Shown here: positions 42,430 to 51,500 of the stretch, piece by piece | Numbering within the stretch: the first letter of the stretch is position 1 | How the letters are laid out: each line of letters opens with the position of its first letter | Source: Ga0077527 sp964486865 | GTDB taxonomy: Bacteria; Pseudomonadota; Gammaproteobacteria; Burkholderiales; SG8-41 | Assembly: GCA_964486865.1 (NCBI GenBank) | Contig: CAZAOZ010000007.1 | Location: forward strand, 16,031 to 80,030 | DNA: 64,000 nt | Direction of reading: 5' to 3' | Notes under the pieces: model-generated | What the model saw: only the letters and a program-made list of their open reading frames with translations | Database searches by the model: none | Told to the model about the DNA's origin: nothing | Made by a program: the position numbers and the translations under genes

Positions 42430-42613
42430 CCTTTGCGGCGTCCTGGATTTTTTTGCCTGCTTTTTCAATCTGCTTTCCGGCACTGTCGACGGCATTGTCC
42501 ATGGCCTTGCCGGCGCGCTCTGCCGGCCCTTCTTCTTTTTGACAGGCGGAAAGCATGGCTATGACTGCGCCTGCCAGTATTGTGCGAATGACTATTTGAT
42601 TGACTCTGATCAT
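42416..42613 (-). CDS. Small entericidin-like lipoprotein
   Basis: This 65-residue protein has a lipoprotein signal, IRTILAGAVIAMLSAC. A short charged helical tail follows (AERAGKAMDNAVDSAGKQIE, KAGKKIQDAAKDAKK) with heptad-like Ala/Lys repeats. This resembles entericidin and YqjD-like stress lipoproteins in size and composition. Function is unknown. It overlaps or abuts the following small gene. Confidence 0.78.
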   Translation of the reverse strand: MIRVNQIVIRTILAGAVIAMLSACQKEEGPAERAGKAMDNAVDSAGKQIEKAGKKIQDAAKDAKK

Positions 42614-42825
42614 GTGATTCTCCTGAGGGTTGTCGTTCTTGACGCGGTTAATCCGGTTGGTCGTTCATTATCGGAAGCCTGAACATCATCATCAGTGCCG
42701 GGGAAGATGGACTGTGATCAAACAATACCGAAGCCGCTGCCTTTCATCAGTACGCTGGCGAACCAACCCGCAACAATGCCAATCGCAATAAAGCGGATAA
42801 ATACCCGGGTGCGTTCCGGGAGATG

Positions 42826-44697
42826 CTACAGCGGCCAAACCTTCAGCAACACGGGAATGCTGACACAGACGACCAGAATGTCGATCGGCAGTCCGAGGCG
42901 CCAGTAGTCACCGAAACGGAATCCGCCGGGGCCGAGGATCAGCGTGTTGTTCTGGTGCCCGATCGGGGTCAGGAAAGAGCACGAGGCGCCGATGGCCACC
43001 GCCATCAGGAAGGGATCGGCGCTGACTCCCAATTGGCCCGCGGCACCGATGGCGATGGGACACATGACGGCCGCAGTGGCGGCATTGTTCATCATGTCGG
43101 TGAGTATCATGGTGGCGACGAGGATTACCACGAGCCCGAAGATCACTTCGCCTCCCGCCACATTATCGAGCAGGAATCGTGCGATCACGTTGGCTGCACC
43201 CGTGGATTCCATCGCGCCGGCGACCTGGATCAGCGCGGCGAGCAGCACGATCACCGGCCAGTCGATCGCCTCGTAGACTGAACGTGGCGGCACGGTACGC
43301 AGCGCCATCGACGCGAGCACGCCCATCCCGAACGAAATCGCCGCCGGCAACAGGCCAAAGGCCGCACCGCCCACTGCGGCGATCATGATGGCGCCCGCAG
43401 TGAACGCCTTGCCCTTGTCCGGGATGCGCAGTTCGCGCTCTGCAAGCGGGACGCAACCCGCGTTCGTGGAAAATTCCAAAATGGCTTCGGGCGCGCCCTG
43501 CATCAACAGCAGATCGCCGGCCGCCAGGTGCATTGAGCGCAGCCGCACCATCGAGCGGTGTCCCTGGCGCGATACCGCGAGCAGATTGATGCCGTAGTGC
43601 GAGCGTAACTGGATGTCGCTCGCGGAGCGGTTCACCAGCATGGAACCTGGCAGAACCGCCAGTTCCATCAGTACGATGTCGTCCGACGGTGGGGCGGGTT
43701 CTTCTGCGACCCCCCCTTTTTTTTCGTCAGTGCGTTTCTGCTGTTCCGCTTTTTCCGATGGTGCGGTTGCGGTTCCATCGTCAGCATCAATCTTGTCCGC
43801 CAGATCCTTGTGGGCTTCCACCATCTTCAGACCGAGGCTCGACAGTACGCCGGACAGCGCTTCGGCTTCGGCTTCGATGACCAGTATGTCGCCGGCCCGA
43901 ATCACGCGACCCGGTCGCGGCGCCGTCACGCGGACTTCGTTGCGTACCAGTCCGACGACCTGTGCGCCGGTTTCGTCCAGTGTTGCCTCAATTTGTCGCA
44001 GGGTCTTGCCGGCCGCGGCGCTCGCCTCGGGTACATGCACCTCGGTGAGATAGGCGCCAGTGTCGAAGCCCTCGGTCTCGGACTGTTTGCGCGCCGGCAC
44101 CAGCCGCCAGCCGACCAGCGCGACGAAGAGGACGCCGGTCGCGGCCACGGCCAGGCCCACGGGCGTGAAATCGAACATGCCGAAAGTGCCGGAACCGGTC
44201 TGCGCGCGGAAGCTGGACACGATCAGGTTGGGCGGTGTGCCGATCAGTGTGGTCATGCCGCCGAGGATTGATCCAAATGCCAGCGGCATCAGCACTTTGC
44301 CCGGTGGCAGTTTCTGCCTGGCAGCGATCTGGATGGCCACCGGCATCAGCAGTGCGAGCGCGCCGACGTTATTCATGAACGCCGAGAGCACGGCGGCAAG
44401 GCCCGTCAGCGCAGCAATGGTCAATGTGGGTCCGGATTTGGCCGGCAGGAGGTGGCGGGTGATGGCATCGACCGCACCGGTGTTCTGCAGGCCCTGGCTC
44501 AGTACCAGTACGCAGGCGACGGTGATCACTGCAGGATGACCGAATCCGGCAAAGGCGTCAGCGGCAGGAACCAGACCTGCAATCACGCACGCCAGCAGCG
44601 CGGCCACGGCGACCATGTCGTGGCGCCAGCGGTCCCACAGGAACATCGCGGCGGTGGCGAACAGGATGACGAGGATGAAGATTTGATCGTGGGTCAT
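42826..44697 (-). CDS. SLC13-family anion permease with TrkA-C domains
   Basis: This 623-residue protein has the N-terminal membrane half (FILVILFATAAMFLWDRW, then GFGHPAVITVACVLVLSQGL). Two regulatory TrkA-C-like modules lie in the middle, ending with AVLPGSMLVNRSASDIQLRS and GDLLLMQGAPEAILEF. The C-terminal membrane half carries MILTDMMNNAATAAVMCPIA and PIGHQNNTLI. This split layout is typical of SLC13/CitM-type sulphate or dicarboxylate permeases. The ATG at 44697 is preferred over a longer frame. The substrate is not predictable. Confidence 0.9.
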   Translation of the reverse strand: MTHDQIFILVILFATAAMFLWDRWRHDMVAVAALLACVIAGLVPAADAFAGFGHPAVITVACVLVLSQGLQNTGAVDAITRHLLPAKSGPTLTIAALTGLAAVLSAFMNNVGALALLMPVAIQIAARQKLPPGKVLMPLAFGSILGGMTTLIGTPPNLIVSSFRAQTGSGTFGMFDFTPVGLAVAATGVLFVALVGWRLVPARKQSETEGFDTGAYLTEVHVPEASAAAGKTLRQIEATLDETGAQVVGLVRNEVRVTAPRPGRVIRAGDILVIEAEAEALSGVLSSLGLKMVEAHKDLADKIDADDGTATAPSEKAEQQKRTDEKKGGVAEEPAPPSDDIVLMELAVLPGSMLVNRSASDIQLRSHYGINLLAVSRQGHRSMVRLRSMHLAAGDLLLMQGAPEAILEFSTNAGCVPLAERELRIPDKGKAFTAGAIMIAAVGGAAFGLLPAAISFGMGVLASMALRTVPPRSVYEAIDWPVIVLLAALIQVAGAMESTGAANVIARFLLDNVAGGEVIFGLVVILVATMILTDMMNNAATAAVMCPIAIGAAGQLGVSADPFLMAVAIGASCSFLTPIGHQNNTLILGPGGFRFGDYWRLGLPIDILVVCVSIPVLLKVWPL

Positions 44698-44843
44698 GGC
44701 ATGCAGGACTGGGGTACTGGCGCGATCATAGTCGATTGCCGCAGCGGTCACCGCATTGCGGGGATTGACGCCGGCACTGCACGTATCCCCGTTTGAAGTG
44801 ACGCCGGCGTACCTGATCGTGGTCAGATTTTACTGCAGTGACT

Positions 44844-44895
44844 GCCGGGCGCCGCACATCAGGCGGAGCAGCCGGGCGCACAGAAGGCGCCCGGC
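44844..44895. repeat. GC-rich inverted repeat after the winged-helix gene
   Basis: GCCGGGCGCC at 44844-44853 and GGCGCCCGGC at 44886-44895 are exact inverted repeats, with another GCCGGGCGC near 44871 offering an alternative pairing. It lies just downstream of the minus-strand gene that ends at 44909 and could end its transcript, though no T run follows. Confidence 0.45.
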
Positions 44896-44908
44896 GGGTG
44901 CTACAGGT

Positions 44909-45178
44909 TCATTCGTTGACCGCGGTTTTGACCGGCGGTTGTGCCTTGGCTTTGCGGCCGGGGGCGGCAGGCGGAATGTAGCCCGAGATGCGGCAGAGCA
45001 CGGCTTCGATTTCCTTGCCGTCTTTGTAACGGATGGAGCGGCACACCATCACAGCACCCTTGGCGTGCAGGTCGGTCACGCGCGAGCGCACGGCCGAGAT
45101 CGACAACCCGGTGGCGGCAGCGATTTCCGAATCGAGACGTTCGCCGCTGTTTTGCAGATATTCGAGGATTTCTTGCAT
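44909..45178 (-). CDS. Small winged-helix-like DNA-binding protein
   Basis: This 89-residue protein has an N-terminal winged-helix-like region: MQEILEYLQNSGERLDSEIA, then AATGLSISAVRSRVTDLHAK as the recognition helix and GAVMVCRSIRYKDG as the wing. The tail is Ala/Pro/Lys-rich. It could be a small transcriptional regulator. I do not know its targets. It has a long upstream region with a possible -10 box at 45341-45346. Confidence 0.65.
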   Translation of the reverse strand: MQEILEYLQNSGERLDSEIAAATGLSISAVRSRVTDLHAKGAVMVCRSIRYKDGKEIEAVLCRISGYIPPAAPGRKAKAQPPVKTAVNE

Positions 45179-45509
45179 TTCAGATGCCTTTCATTGCAAT
45201 CGGTCGGGTGGCCACTGGTGGCAGGCCGCTACAGCAGGGCCGCGCATGATACAGGAGTTCGGCGTTCCCTACCTCAGGGAGCCTGCGGGACGGCGGGTGT
45301 TGCAGTCCGGGCCCGGAGTTACCGCGGTATGCGATGTTTTATTGTAACACGTTGAATAAAAAGAATAAACAGGCATTTCAGGGTATCCGCACTGCACCGG
45401 CCTGCTGATCTGCCGTGATCCGGGTCCCCTGCGCAGGTTGCGCGCGGACTACGCCACCACCACCCCTGGGGCGATGTCCGCGTCTGAATGATCCTGTAGC
45501 CGGGACTGC
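45179..45509. other. Intergenic region, 331 bases
   Basis: No gene is supported here. On the minus strand TACAAT at 45346-45341 could be the -10 box of the winged-helix gene. An AT-rich patch surrounds it at about 45335-45380. Nothing else stands out. Confidence 0.35.
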
Positions 45510-45884
45510 TTACGGTGATGTGCCCTGATTAAACATGTAGATGACCGCTTCCCGTACTTCAGGATCGGTCAGGGCGGCCATGCCGCCGCGCGCGGGCATG
45601 TCCCCGTGTCCCCTGATCGCGGAGAGCACCAGTGGATCGACTCCAAACTTCATGCGGGGTATCCACGCGGTCCGGTCACCGATTTTTGGTGCGCCGTGCT
45701 CACCGGTGCCGTGACATTTGATGCACTGCATTTCGACAATTTTTTTGCCGCTGTCCCCGCTGCCCTGCGCCATCGCATCTCCGAAGGTGACCGGCATCGC
45801 GATGCTCGCGACGCCGCAGATGAACAGAAATTCCGCTGTCCTGACCGGTGATGAATAGCCGTTGATGCACATGGGGCTGCTCAT
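45510..45884 (-). CDS. Periplasmic class I c-type cytochrome (c5-like)
   Basis: This 124-residue protein has an N-terminal hydrophobic signal (TAEFLFICGVASIAMPVTF). One heme site CIKCH is in EMQCIKCHGTGEHGAPKIGD, and the axial Met lies in GHGDMPARGGMAALTDPEV. The layout matches cytochrome c5/c551-like electron carriers. AAGGAG on the minus strand supports the ATG at 45884. An FNR-type box lies 162-175 bases upstream. The electron donor and acceptor are unknown. Confidence 0.88.
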   Translation of the reverse strand: MSSPMCINGYSSPVRTAEFLFICGVASIAMPVTFGDAMAQGSGDSGKKIVEMQCIKCHGTGEHGAPKIGDRTAWIPRMKFGVDPLVLSAIRGHGDMPARGGMAALTDPEVREAVIYMFNQGTSP

Positions 45885-46045
45885 GAGAATTCTCCTTCCG
45901 CGACCAAGCTCTGCCTGTTGGCAACCCGCCAGTTTCATTGCGCGTATGAATTGAAACCGGCGGGCATGGACGGAACACCATCCCGTCCATTCCCTTGAAG
46001 TCTGCGCCATCCGATCTGTCACAGGCACTATTTTTCCGGTGGTTA

Positions 46046-46059
46046 TTGATTCAGGTCAA
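46046..46059 (-). promoter_or_regulatory. FNR/ANR-type box upstream of the cytochrome gene
   Basis: TTGATTCAGGTCAA (minus strand TTGACCTGAATCAA) is a nine-of-ten match to the FNR half-sites. The expected -10 element on the minus strand near 46020 is weak. The nearest downstream gene on either strand is the cytochrome c. Confidence 0.5.
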
Positions 46060-46097
46060 TGCTGTCGCACGAGGCGACGCGGTTCCAGCGCAAAACA

Positions 46098-46124
46098 AAA
46101 ACGCCGCGCAGTGCGCGGCGTTTT
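46098..46124. terminator. Strong hairpin terminator, twin of the one at 47468
   Basis: AAAACGCCGCGC and GCGCGGCGTTTT pair perfectly over 12 bases around loop AGT. A-rich and T-rich flanks make it usable in both directions. It ends the MFS gene on the minus strand. Confidence 0.8.
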
Positions 46125-46148
46125 ATGCGTTTGCATGGTGCCGGGGCG

Positions 46149-47366
46149 TTACGACTTCACCGGTTTTGTTTCCGGTTCTTCCGGCAGCAGTAGCACGATG
46201 GCAGCCTTGATCGCGGCGATGCCGGCGAGGATCCACAGCGACGATGAAAACCCGATGGCCTTGACGATCGGGCCGAGCGCCCACACCGCAGCCGAGCTGA
46301 AGCCGAGGGCCACCGTCAGCCGCATGCCCGCCACGCGCGAGCGCAGGCGGTCATCGACGTAGCGCACGATCATCGCGTCGGTGAACGGGATCGAGCCGAA
46401 GACAAACACCATCACCGTCAGCAGCGCGACAAACAGCCACCAGTCCTGGGTGTACGCCGCCCAGATCAGCAGCGGAATCTGGATCACCGACATCCAGAAC
46501 TGCAGCGGCTTGAACGGCACTTTGTCGATCAGGCTGCCGACGATGACCTGCGCGAATGAAGCGACGGCGTAGATGATGGCCAGCAGTGTGCCGATGACGG
46601 CGGGGTCTTCGATGACGCCCCTGAAGCCTTCGGCCAGCAATTGCGAGTTGCCGTTGGTGGTGAAGTTGAACAGTATGGTGCTTACGGCCGCGGCTGCGGT
46701 CATCACCGCGAAGGCGCGTACCAGCATTTCCGGAGACAGCGTGACTTTGGCTTTGCCGCCCTTGCGCCTGGCGGGCGATTCGATTTCCTTCGGACACACC
46801 ATCGCAAACGCGATGCCGCAGCCGATGGCGATCAGGCCGGGCACGATGAACGCGGCGCGCCAGCCGATCCATTTGACGAGAAATCCGGTCACCAGCGCGG
46901 CTACGGCGATGCCGAGATTGCCGGCGAGACCGTTCAGGCCGATTACCGCGCCGGGGTTGGGCACGCCCTGCACCAGCATCGGGATGCCGACCGGATGGTA
47001 GATGGAGGCGAAGGCGCCGAGCAGCGTCAGTGCGGCGGCGAGCTGCCAGGCATTCTGCGTCGCGGCCACCAGCAGGGCGGATACGCCCATGCCGACAAAG
47101 AAAATGATCATCATGATGCGCCGGCCCCATTTGTCACCCAGATGGCCAGCGGGCAACGCACCCAGACCGAACAGCGCGAAGGCGCCGACGCTGTAGGGCA
47201 TCAGATCGGTCCAGTTCGCGTAACCGAATTCGACGGCGACCGAGGCGACAGCCGTGGCGAAAATCAGCAGGAACATGTGGTCCACGGCGTGGCCGATGTT
47301 CAGCAGCAGTTTCACGATGCCGGGGAGGCCAGCGGGGTGCGGTGCGGTTTGGGCGGCAGTGGTCAT
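46149..47366 (-). CDS. Major facilitator superfamily transporter
   Basis: This 405-residue multi-pass permease has the MFS loop motif GHLGDKWGRRIMM between helices 2 and 3 and a degenerate second copy, GSLIDKVPFK, at the middle. It has a Pro/Gly-rich helix region GLNGLAGNLGIAVAALVTGF and a central basic loop, CPKEIESPARRKGGKAK. The substrate is unknown. It is followed by a strong terminator, so it is probably monocistronic. Confidence 0.9.
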   Translation of the reverse strand: MTTAAQTAPHPAGLPGIVKLLLNIGHAVDHMFLLIFATAVASVAVEFGYANWTDLMPYSVGAFALFGLGALPAGHLGDKWGRRIMMIIFFVGMGVSALLVAATQNAWQLAAALTLLGAFASIYHPVGIPMLVQGVPNPGAVIGLNGLAGNLGIAVAALVTGFLVKWIGWRAAFIVPGLIAIGCGIAFAMVCPKEIESPARRKGGKAKVTLSPEMLVRAFAVMTAAAAVSTILFNFTTNGNSQLLAEGFRGVIEDPAVIGTLLAIIYAVASFAQVIVGSLIDKVPFKPLQFWMSVIQIPLLIWAAYTQDWWLFVALLTVMVFVFGSIPFTDAMIVRYVDDRLRSRVAGMRLTVALGFSSAAVWALGPIVKAIGFSSSLWILAGIAAIKAAIVLLLPEEPETKPVKS

Positions 47367-47467
47367 GGGCGTCTATTGTGCTTGAAATGCGGGCAGCCGT
47401 GTTTGCACCGGAATCAGGTGTTCGCAGCATGGACTAAGTGCATGGCCGCGATGCCGTAAGCCATAAA

Positions 47468-47494
47468 AAAACGCCGCGCACTGCGCGGCGTTTT
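47468..47494. terminator. Strong hairpin terminator after the Bug gene
   Basis: The same 12-base stem sequence as at 46098-46124, here with loop ACT and seven A on the left, which is a seven-T run for the minus-strand genes ending at 47524. Confidence 0.82.
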
Positions 47495-47523
47495 CCATGG
47501 ATTATTACGGCAGTGCCGTCCGG

Positions 47524-48495
47524 TCACTGCCCCTTGGCGCCGGAGACTTTGACCAGTTCGCTGATGCGTTTGTGCTCGTCGCGCCGCCAGACATCGAGGC
47601 CGGCACGATCGCTGCCGACGATGTCGATGCCCAGGTTTTTGAGTTTTTCGCCGAAGGCCGGTTCCCGGACGGACTTGGCGATTTCGGTGCTGACCTGGTT
47701 CATGATCGGTGTCGGCGTGCGTGTGGCGGCGACGACGCTGTACCAGGCGTTCATGGCATAGCCGGGAACCACTTCGCCGATCGCCGGCACGTCCGGAATC
47801 AGCGGGGAGCGTTTGGCCGTGGTTACGCCCAGCGCGCGCAACCGTCCGCCCTGGATGTGGGGCAGCGCCGCGGGCAACACCGCGTAGGTGGTCTGCACTT
47901 CATTGGCCAGTGTGTCGGCGATGGATTGCGGGACGCCCTTGTACGGCACATGCAGCATGTTGGTGCCGGTGAGGTGATTCAGCAGCACGCCGGAGAGATG
48001 TTCGGAGGCGCCGGTGCCGGCCGAGCCGTAGCGCAGCTTGCCCGGCTGTTTTTTGGCGAGGTCGATCAGTTCCTTCAGCGACTTGGCCGGGAGCTGGTTG
48101 TTCGCCAGCAGCACGAAGGGTGTGGTGCCGATCAGCGACAGCGACTGGAAGTCGCGGGCGAGGTCGAACTTGATGTCGGCCAGCACCTGGGAGGCGACGA
48201 AGAGCTGCGAGGTCAGCATCATCCAGGTGTAACCGTCGGGTGCTGCCTGCAGCGCCAGATCAGCGCTGATCGCGCCGGCGGCGCCGGGGCGTGCGTCCAC
48301 GACAACGCGCTGTTTCCAGGTGTCGTACAGGCGTTCCGCCAGCAGCCGGCTGATGATGTCGGGGCCGGAACCTGCCGCGCTGCCGATGATCAGGCGGATA
48401 GGTTTTTCCGGAAATTTCTCCTGTGCAGCCTGTGCCGTCGGCATGGCCAGCAGCGCCGGAACGGCGAACACGGTCAGCAGTTTGATGATGTGCAT
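47524..48495 (-). CDS. Bug/TctC-family periplasmic binding protein
   Basis: This 323-residue protein has a signal peptide (LLTVFAVPALLAMPTAQA) and Bug landmarks FPEKPIRLIIGSAAGSGPDI, VVVDARPGAAGAI, AAPDGYTWMML and HVPYKGVPQS. It is an orphan binding protein. It lies 41 bases after the thiolase gene on the same strand and shares its terminator, so its ligand may be a carboxylate that feeds the thiolase pathway. That link is inference. Confidence 0.92.
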   Translation of the reverse strand: MHIIKLLTVFAVPALLAMPTAQAAQEKFPEKPIRLIIGSAAGSGPDIISRLLAERLYDTWKQRVVVDARPGAAGAISADLALQAAPDGYTWMMLTSQLFVASQVLADIKFDLARDFQSLSLIGTTPFVLLANNQLPAKSLKELIDLAKKQPGKLRYGSAGTGASEHLSGVLLNHLTGTNMLHVPYKGVPQSIADTLANEVQTTYAVLPAALPHIQGGRLRALGVTTAKRSPLIPDVPAIGEVVPGYAMNAWYSVVAATRTPTPIMNQVSTEIAKSVREPAFGEKLKNLGIDIVGSDRAGLDVWRRDEHKRISELVKVSGAKGQ

Positions 48496-48536
48496 GGTGA
48501 TACTCCTCCTGGTTTTGTTTTTGGACGGGTTGCGGA

Positions 48537-49727
48537 TTACATCCGCTCAAATACTGCTGCGATGCCCTGACCGCCGCCGATGCACATGGTCACCAGCGCG
48601 TACTTGCCGCCGGTGCGCTGCAGTTCATACAGCGCCTTGACAGTGAGCACCGCACCGGTGGCGCCGATGGGATGGCCCAGACCGACCGCGCCGCCGTTGG
48701 GATTGGTTTTTTTCGGATCAAATTTGAGATCGCAGGAAACCGCGAGCGCCTGTACGGCGAAGGCCTCGTTCGATTCGATGACGTCCATGTCTTCAATCCC
48801 GAGTCCGGCGCGCGCGAGCGCATTACGCACCGCCGGCACCGGGCCGATGCCCATGATTTTCGGATCGACGCCGGCCAGCCCGTAGGATACCAGGCGCGCC
48901 AGCGGCTTGAGACCGGCTTTTTTCGCAGCTTCCTTTTCCATCATGACGATCGCTGCGGCGCCGTCGTTGATGCCCGAAGCGTTGCCCGCGGTGACCGAGC
49001 CGCCTTCTTTTTTGAACGCTGCGCGCAGCTTGGCGAGGCCTTCCAGCGTGACATCGGCGCGCGGATGCTCGTCCTTGTCGAACAGCGTCGTGCCTTTGCG
49101 GGTTTTCAGTTCGATCGGCAGGATCTGGTCCTTGAAGTAACCCTTCTCGATGGCGTTGATCGCGCGGCGATGGCTTTCGACCGAAAATTCATCCTGCTGC
49201 TCGCGGCTGATTTTCCATTGCGCGGCGATGTTCTCCGCGGTGATGCCCATGTGTACGCTGTCGAACGGGTCGGTCAGCGCGCCGACCATCATGTCGATGA
49301 CGCTGCCGTCGCTCATGCGCTGGCCCCAGCGCAGGCTGGGCATCAGGTAGCCGCCGCGGCTCATCGACTCGGCGCCGCCGCCGACTGCGGCATCGCAGTC
49401 GCCGAGCATGATGCCCTGCGCCGCGGAGACGATGGCCTGCATGCCGCTGCCGCACAGCCGGTTGACGGTCAGCGCGGTGGTGTCGTGCGGCAGGCCGCCC
49501 TTGATGCAGGCGACACGCGATAAATACATGTCTTTTGCTTCACCGTGGATCACGTTGCCGAAGACCAGTTGCCCGACCTGTTTGGGATCAATTTTCGCGC
49601 GGCTGACGGCTTCCTTGACGACTTGCCCGGCGAGTTCGGTCGGCGCGATGTCCTTCAGTGCGCCGCCATAATCACCAATGGCGGTGCGCACGCCGCTCAA
49701 TACGACCACTTCGCGTCCGGTATTCAT
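48537..49727 (-). CDS. Acetyl-CoA acetyltransferase (thiolase)
   Basis: This 396-residue thiolase has nucleophile Cys92 in NRLCGSGMQAI, the acid-base His352 in GLGHPIGATGA and Cys382 in MCIGGGQGIA, plus NEAFAVQALA. Length and motifs match biosynthetic acetoacetyl-CoA thiolases such as PhaA and AtoB, or a beta-ketoadipyl-type relative. No phaB or phaC is adjacent. It heads a unit with the Bug binding protein. Confidence 0.92.
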   Translation of the reverse strand: MNTGREVVVLSGVRTAIGDYGGALKDIAPTELAGQVVKEAVSRAKIDPKQVGQLVFGNVIHGEAKDMYLSRVACIKGGLPHDTTALTVNRLCGSGMQAIVSAAQGIMLGDCDAAVGGGAESMSRGGYLMPSLRWGQRMSDGSVIDMMVGALTDPFDSVHMGITAENIAAQWKISREQQDEFSVESHRRAINAIEKGYFKDQILPIELKTRKGTTLFDKDEHPRADVTLEGLAKLRAAFKKEGGSVTAGNASGINDGAAAIVMMEKEAAKKAGLKPLARLVSYGLAGVDPKIMGIGPVPAVRNALARAGLGIEDMDVIESNEAFAVQALAVSCDLKFDPKKTNPNGGAVGLGHPIGATGAVLTVKALYELQRTGGKYALVTMCIGGGQGIAAVFERM

Positions 49728-49874
49728 GGCGTTCTCCGTAACCTGTTGATTTAATTTAATAATATTGCCAGATGACCGCGCTGCGGTGCGGGCGGCCGGG
49801 AGGGTTCAAATTTTACGCCCGGCACCTGTGAGTGTCGAGGCGATGATGCGCCACCGCCTGGCCCGGCTGCGCTG

Positions 49875-51500
49875 TCATGCAACGCGCTGGCCTTGACCGG
49901 TTTCCTGCCAGCGCGTGACTTCAGCGAGGTATTCGAGCGGCTTCTCGATGGTGAGCGCGGGCCGTCCGGCGAGCACCTGTCCGGCGTTGGCATCCAGGCA
50001 CAGCAGATCGCCTTCGGCAAAATTTCGCCCGGCGATGCGGCAGGTCCGTTTGGCGAGGTTGATGCTCAGGTCCGCGCAGCCCACCAGGCAGACCTTGTCG
50101 AGCTGGCGCGCGACCACTGCGGCATGCGAGGTGCGCCCGCCGACCGCAGTCAGCAGGCCGGCAGCGACGGCGAGGCCGCCGATGTCATCAGTCGTCGTCT
50201 CGTGCCGCACCAGGATCACCGGCTGTTCGCGGGCCAGGGATTTCGCCTTGTCAACGTCGAGCGCAATCGCGCCGATGGCGACGCCGACGCTGGCGGCGGT
50301 TGCGCTGCACAGTACCGGCGCTTCCGCGCTCGGCGTCACGCGCACCTGTTCGATGCCGTCCAGTTTTACGTCACGCAGCCGTCGCAGCGCTTCCTCCGGC
50401 GCGATGATGCCGTCGCGCACCTGTTCGACGGCGATGCGCAGCGCCGCCAGCGGCGTGCGCTTGCCGGTGCGGGTCTGCAGCAGATACAGCGCGCCGTCCT
50501 GCACCGTGAATTCGAATTCCTGCACGTCCTTGAATTCGCCTTCCAGTACGCTGGCCACGCGCAGGATCTGCTCCATGACCTGCGGCAGCACGACCTCGAG
50601 CTGCCCGGCGCTTTCCAGCGCATAACGTCCGGACACGACGTCCTCGCCCTGGGCATTGAACAGGAAGTCCATGTACAGGCGGTTCTCGCCGCTGGCCGGG
50701 TTGCGGGTGAACGCCACGCCCGAGCCCGAGCGGCCGCCGGCGTTGCCGAACGCCATGCGCTGCACGGTGACCGCGGTGCCGGTCGTATCGTCGATGCGGT
50801 GCAGCCGGCGGTATTCAATGGCGCGCGGGCTCATCCACGAGCGGAACACCGCGCGCACCGCCATGTCGAGCTGTGCCAGCGGATCCTGCGGGAAATGCTC
50901 GCCGGTCAGCTTGCGGTGCAGCCGCAGATACTCCTGCGTCAGCGCGGTCAACCGGCGCGTGTCGAGTTCGCGCGCCCGCGCGGCGCCGGCCTGTTTCAGG
51001 CTGGTGGCCAGCGCTGCTTCAAAAGCCTGTGCCGGCGCGCCATGCACGATCACGGCGAACGCCTGCACCAGCCGCCGGTACGAATCCCACACCAGACGCG
51101 GGTTGCCGGTCATGCGCAACAGACCGTGCAGCGTGGCGTCGGTCAGGCCGACGTTGAGCAGGGTTTCCAGCATGCCCGGCATCGATACCTGCGCGCCCGA
51201 GCGTACCGACACCAGCAGCGGGCGGCGGGCACCGCCGAATGCCAGGCCGCTGGCGTCCTCGATGCGGCGCATGTTGACGGCGAGCAGCTCGCGCAGTTCG
51301 GGCGCCGCATCGGTCGCCGGCTTGATCAGGGTCCGGCAGAAGCCGGTACCCAGCACGAAGGCCGGCGGCACCGGCAGGCCGACTGCGGCCATGCGCGCGA
51401 GGTTATAGGCCTTGAAGCCCATGGCCTGCGCGTCCGCGGTGAGCGGCTCGGCGCCGGCCCCGGCGATGACGAAGATGCGTTTGCCTGCGGCGGCGCTCAT
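49875..51500 (-). CDS. Pyruvate phosphate dikinase-like protein lacking the PEP/pyruvate domain
   Basis: This 541-residue protein carries the ATP-binding part of PPDK/PEP synthase: GFKAYNLARMAAVGLPVPPA, VSVRSGAQVSMPGMLETLLN and EFEFTVQDGALYLLQTRTGK. The phosphohistidine swivelling domain contains TAVGGRTSHAAVVARQ, catalytic His459. It ends soon after. The C-terminal TIM barrel of about 340 residues that binds PEP and pyruvate in standard 880-residue PPDK is missing. The protein could charge its His from ATP and pass the phosphate elsewhere. Its start overlaps the stop of the upstream partner (ATGA). Confidence 0.85.
   Translation of the reverse strand: MSAAAGKRIFVIAGAGAEPLTADAQAMGFKAYNLARMAAVGLPVPPAFVLGTGFCRTLIKPATDAAPELRELLAVNMRRIEDASGLAFGGARRPLLVSVRSGAQVSMPGMLETLLNVGLTDATLHGLLRMTGNPRLVWDSYRRLVQAFAVIVHGAPAQAFEAALATSLKQAGAARARELDTRRLTALTQEYLRLHRKLTGEHFPQDPLAQLDMAVRAVFRSWMSPRAIEYRRLHRIDDTTGTAVTVQRMAFGNAGGRSGSGVAFTRNPASGENRLYMDFLFNAQGEDVVSGRYALESAGQLEVVLPQVMEQILRVASVLEGEFKDVQEFEFTVQDGALYLLQTRTGKRTPLAALRIAVEQVRDGIIAPEEALRRLRDVKLDGIEQVRVTPSAEAPVLCSATAASVGVAIGAIALDVDKAKSLAREQPVILVRHETTTDDIGGLAVAAGLLTAVGGRTSHAAVVARQLDKVCLVGCADLSINLAKRTCRIAGRNFAEGDLLCLDANAGQVLAGRPALTIEKPLEYLAEVTRWQETGQGQRVA

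Noticed and set aside
42695..42907. A 70-codon frame on the plus strand
   Set aside because: It overlaps the 3' end of the SLC13 gene in antisense, has no ribosome site and matches no family.
44812..44826. CTGATCGTGGTCAG as an FNR box
   Set aside because: Both half-sites miss the outer TT/AA bases and no promoter elements lie at the right distance.
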